Below are positions 63,830 to 64,000 of a stretch of 64,000 nt of DNA, in pieces (positions within the stretch are counted from its first letter, which is position 1; each line of letters begins with the position of its first letter). Origin of the DNA: Vibrio coralliirubri (lineage in GTDB: Bacteria; Pseudomonadota; Gammaproteobacteria; Enterobacterales; Vibrionaceae); NCBI RefSeq assembly GCF_024347375.1, contig NZ_AP025471.1:248001-312000 (forward strand), written 5' to 3'. The position numbers were made by a program, and so were the translations under genes. Below the pieces are notes generated by a model that made no database searches, was not told the origin of the DNA, and saw only the letters and a list, made by a program, of their open reading frames with translations.

Positions 63830-64000
63830 TTAACCGATTTGGATTAGAATCTGTTTCCAGACCGCACTTTCATCAAGTAGCGTAAACTCTCTGCGTAGAC
63901 CCCAAGGTCCAAACTCTGCATGGCTGATTCCCATGATGTAAACGTCTTTCCCGGTTGGCTTTCCAAACATACCGTAGCCTTCATGCTTACCTTGCAACGA
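63830..64000 (-). CDS. Partial SnoaL-like protein, cut by the window edge
   Basis: The last 56 residues of a gene that starts beyond the window. They read SLQGKHEGYGMFGKPTGKDV and then YIMGISHAEFGPWG, ending in QILIQIG before the stop. The GKPTGKDVYIMGI stretch resembles the SnoaL-like pattern TGKHIELRVMDIW of the next gene, so it is probably a third NTF2-fold unit of the same operon. Confidence 0.6.
   Translation of the reverse strand, partial: SLQGKHEGYGMFGKPTGKDVYIMGISHAEFGPWGLRREFTLLDESAVWKQILIQIG

Overview
The window reads as chromosomal DNA of a marine Vibrio, with a gene set and protein style close to the V. splendidus group. The genus call rests on VCR-like attC sites of about 124 bp, an rbsDACBKR operon, ToxR/VtrA-type winged-helix regulators, a CSS-EAL phosphodiesterase and an AcrB-type efflux operon. 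No rRNA, tRNA or CRISPR array was seen.

Layout. (1) 35-7697: nitrate assimilation. nirB-nirD-nitrate transporter run leftward and the nitrate reductase nasA runs rightward. The shared intergenic region holds a near-consensus sigma-54 promoter for nirB, a NarL/NarP-type 7-2-7 site and two NtrC-like half-sites. (2) 7900-13331: a small integron cassette array with no integrase in the window (CALIN-like). Its cassettes carry a PD-(D/E)XK-type protein, a Phd/ParE-type toxin-antitoxin pair, an exported protein of unknown function and a GNAT acetyltransferase. Two of its attC sites are split by insertion sequences: an IS3-family element with a 3-bp target duplication, and an IS1111/IS110-type element seated exactly at the conserved GTT core. 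(3) 13333-19710: DoxX-like protein, c-di-GMP phosphodiesterase, LprI-like protein, C-N hydrolase and a hybrid CHASE3 histidine kinase. (4) 19932-26399: ribose operon with two perfect 16-bp operators. (5) 26449-28977: solitary winged-helix protein, small outer-membrane barrel and an EEP-family nuclease/phosphatase. (6) 29370-35043: yejABEF peptide importer.

(7) 35153-42012: a compact locus with a polyamine/iron-type ABC importer read divergently from a glycerophosphodiesterase, a ROK regulator and a 2H phosphoesterase. Matched inverted repeats (ATTAAAC-N11-GTTTAAT type) sit next to both divergent start codons. I infer uptake and cleavage of an organic phosphodiester. (8) 42139-46676: OprB-like porin, an unknown protein and a YtcJ-type amidohydrolase with a His/Asp-rich tail. 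(9) 47044-53156: two paralogous LysR-type regulators around a choloylglycine-hydrolase-family enzyme, then a ToxR/VtrA-like membrane regulator overlapping a VtrC-like partner, then an AT-hook-like repeat protein overlapping a cold-shock-domain protein. (10) 53424-59197: a complete tripartite RND efflux operon. (11) 59396-64000: outer-membrane barrel, S4-domain protein, and an operon of SnoaL-like proteins with a sodium:solute symporter that runs off the right edge.

The strongest candidates for new biology are the VtrA/VtrC-like co-component pair beside a bile-salt-hydrolase-family enzyme, the phosphodiester locus with its operator pair, and the doubly interrupted cassette array with a predicted bridge RNA.
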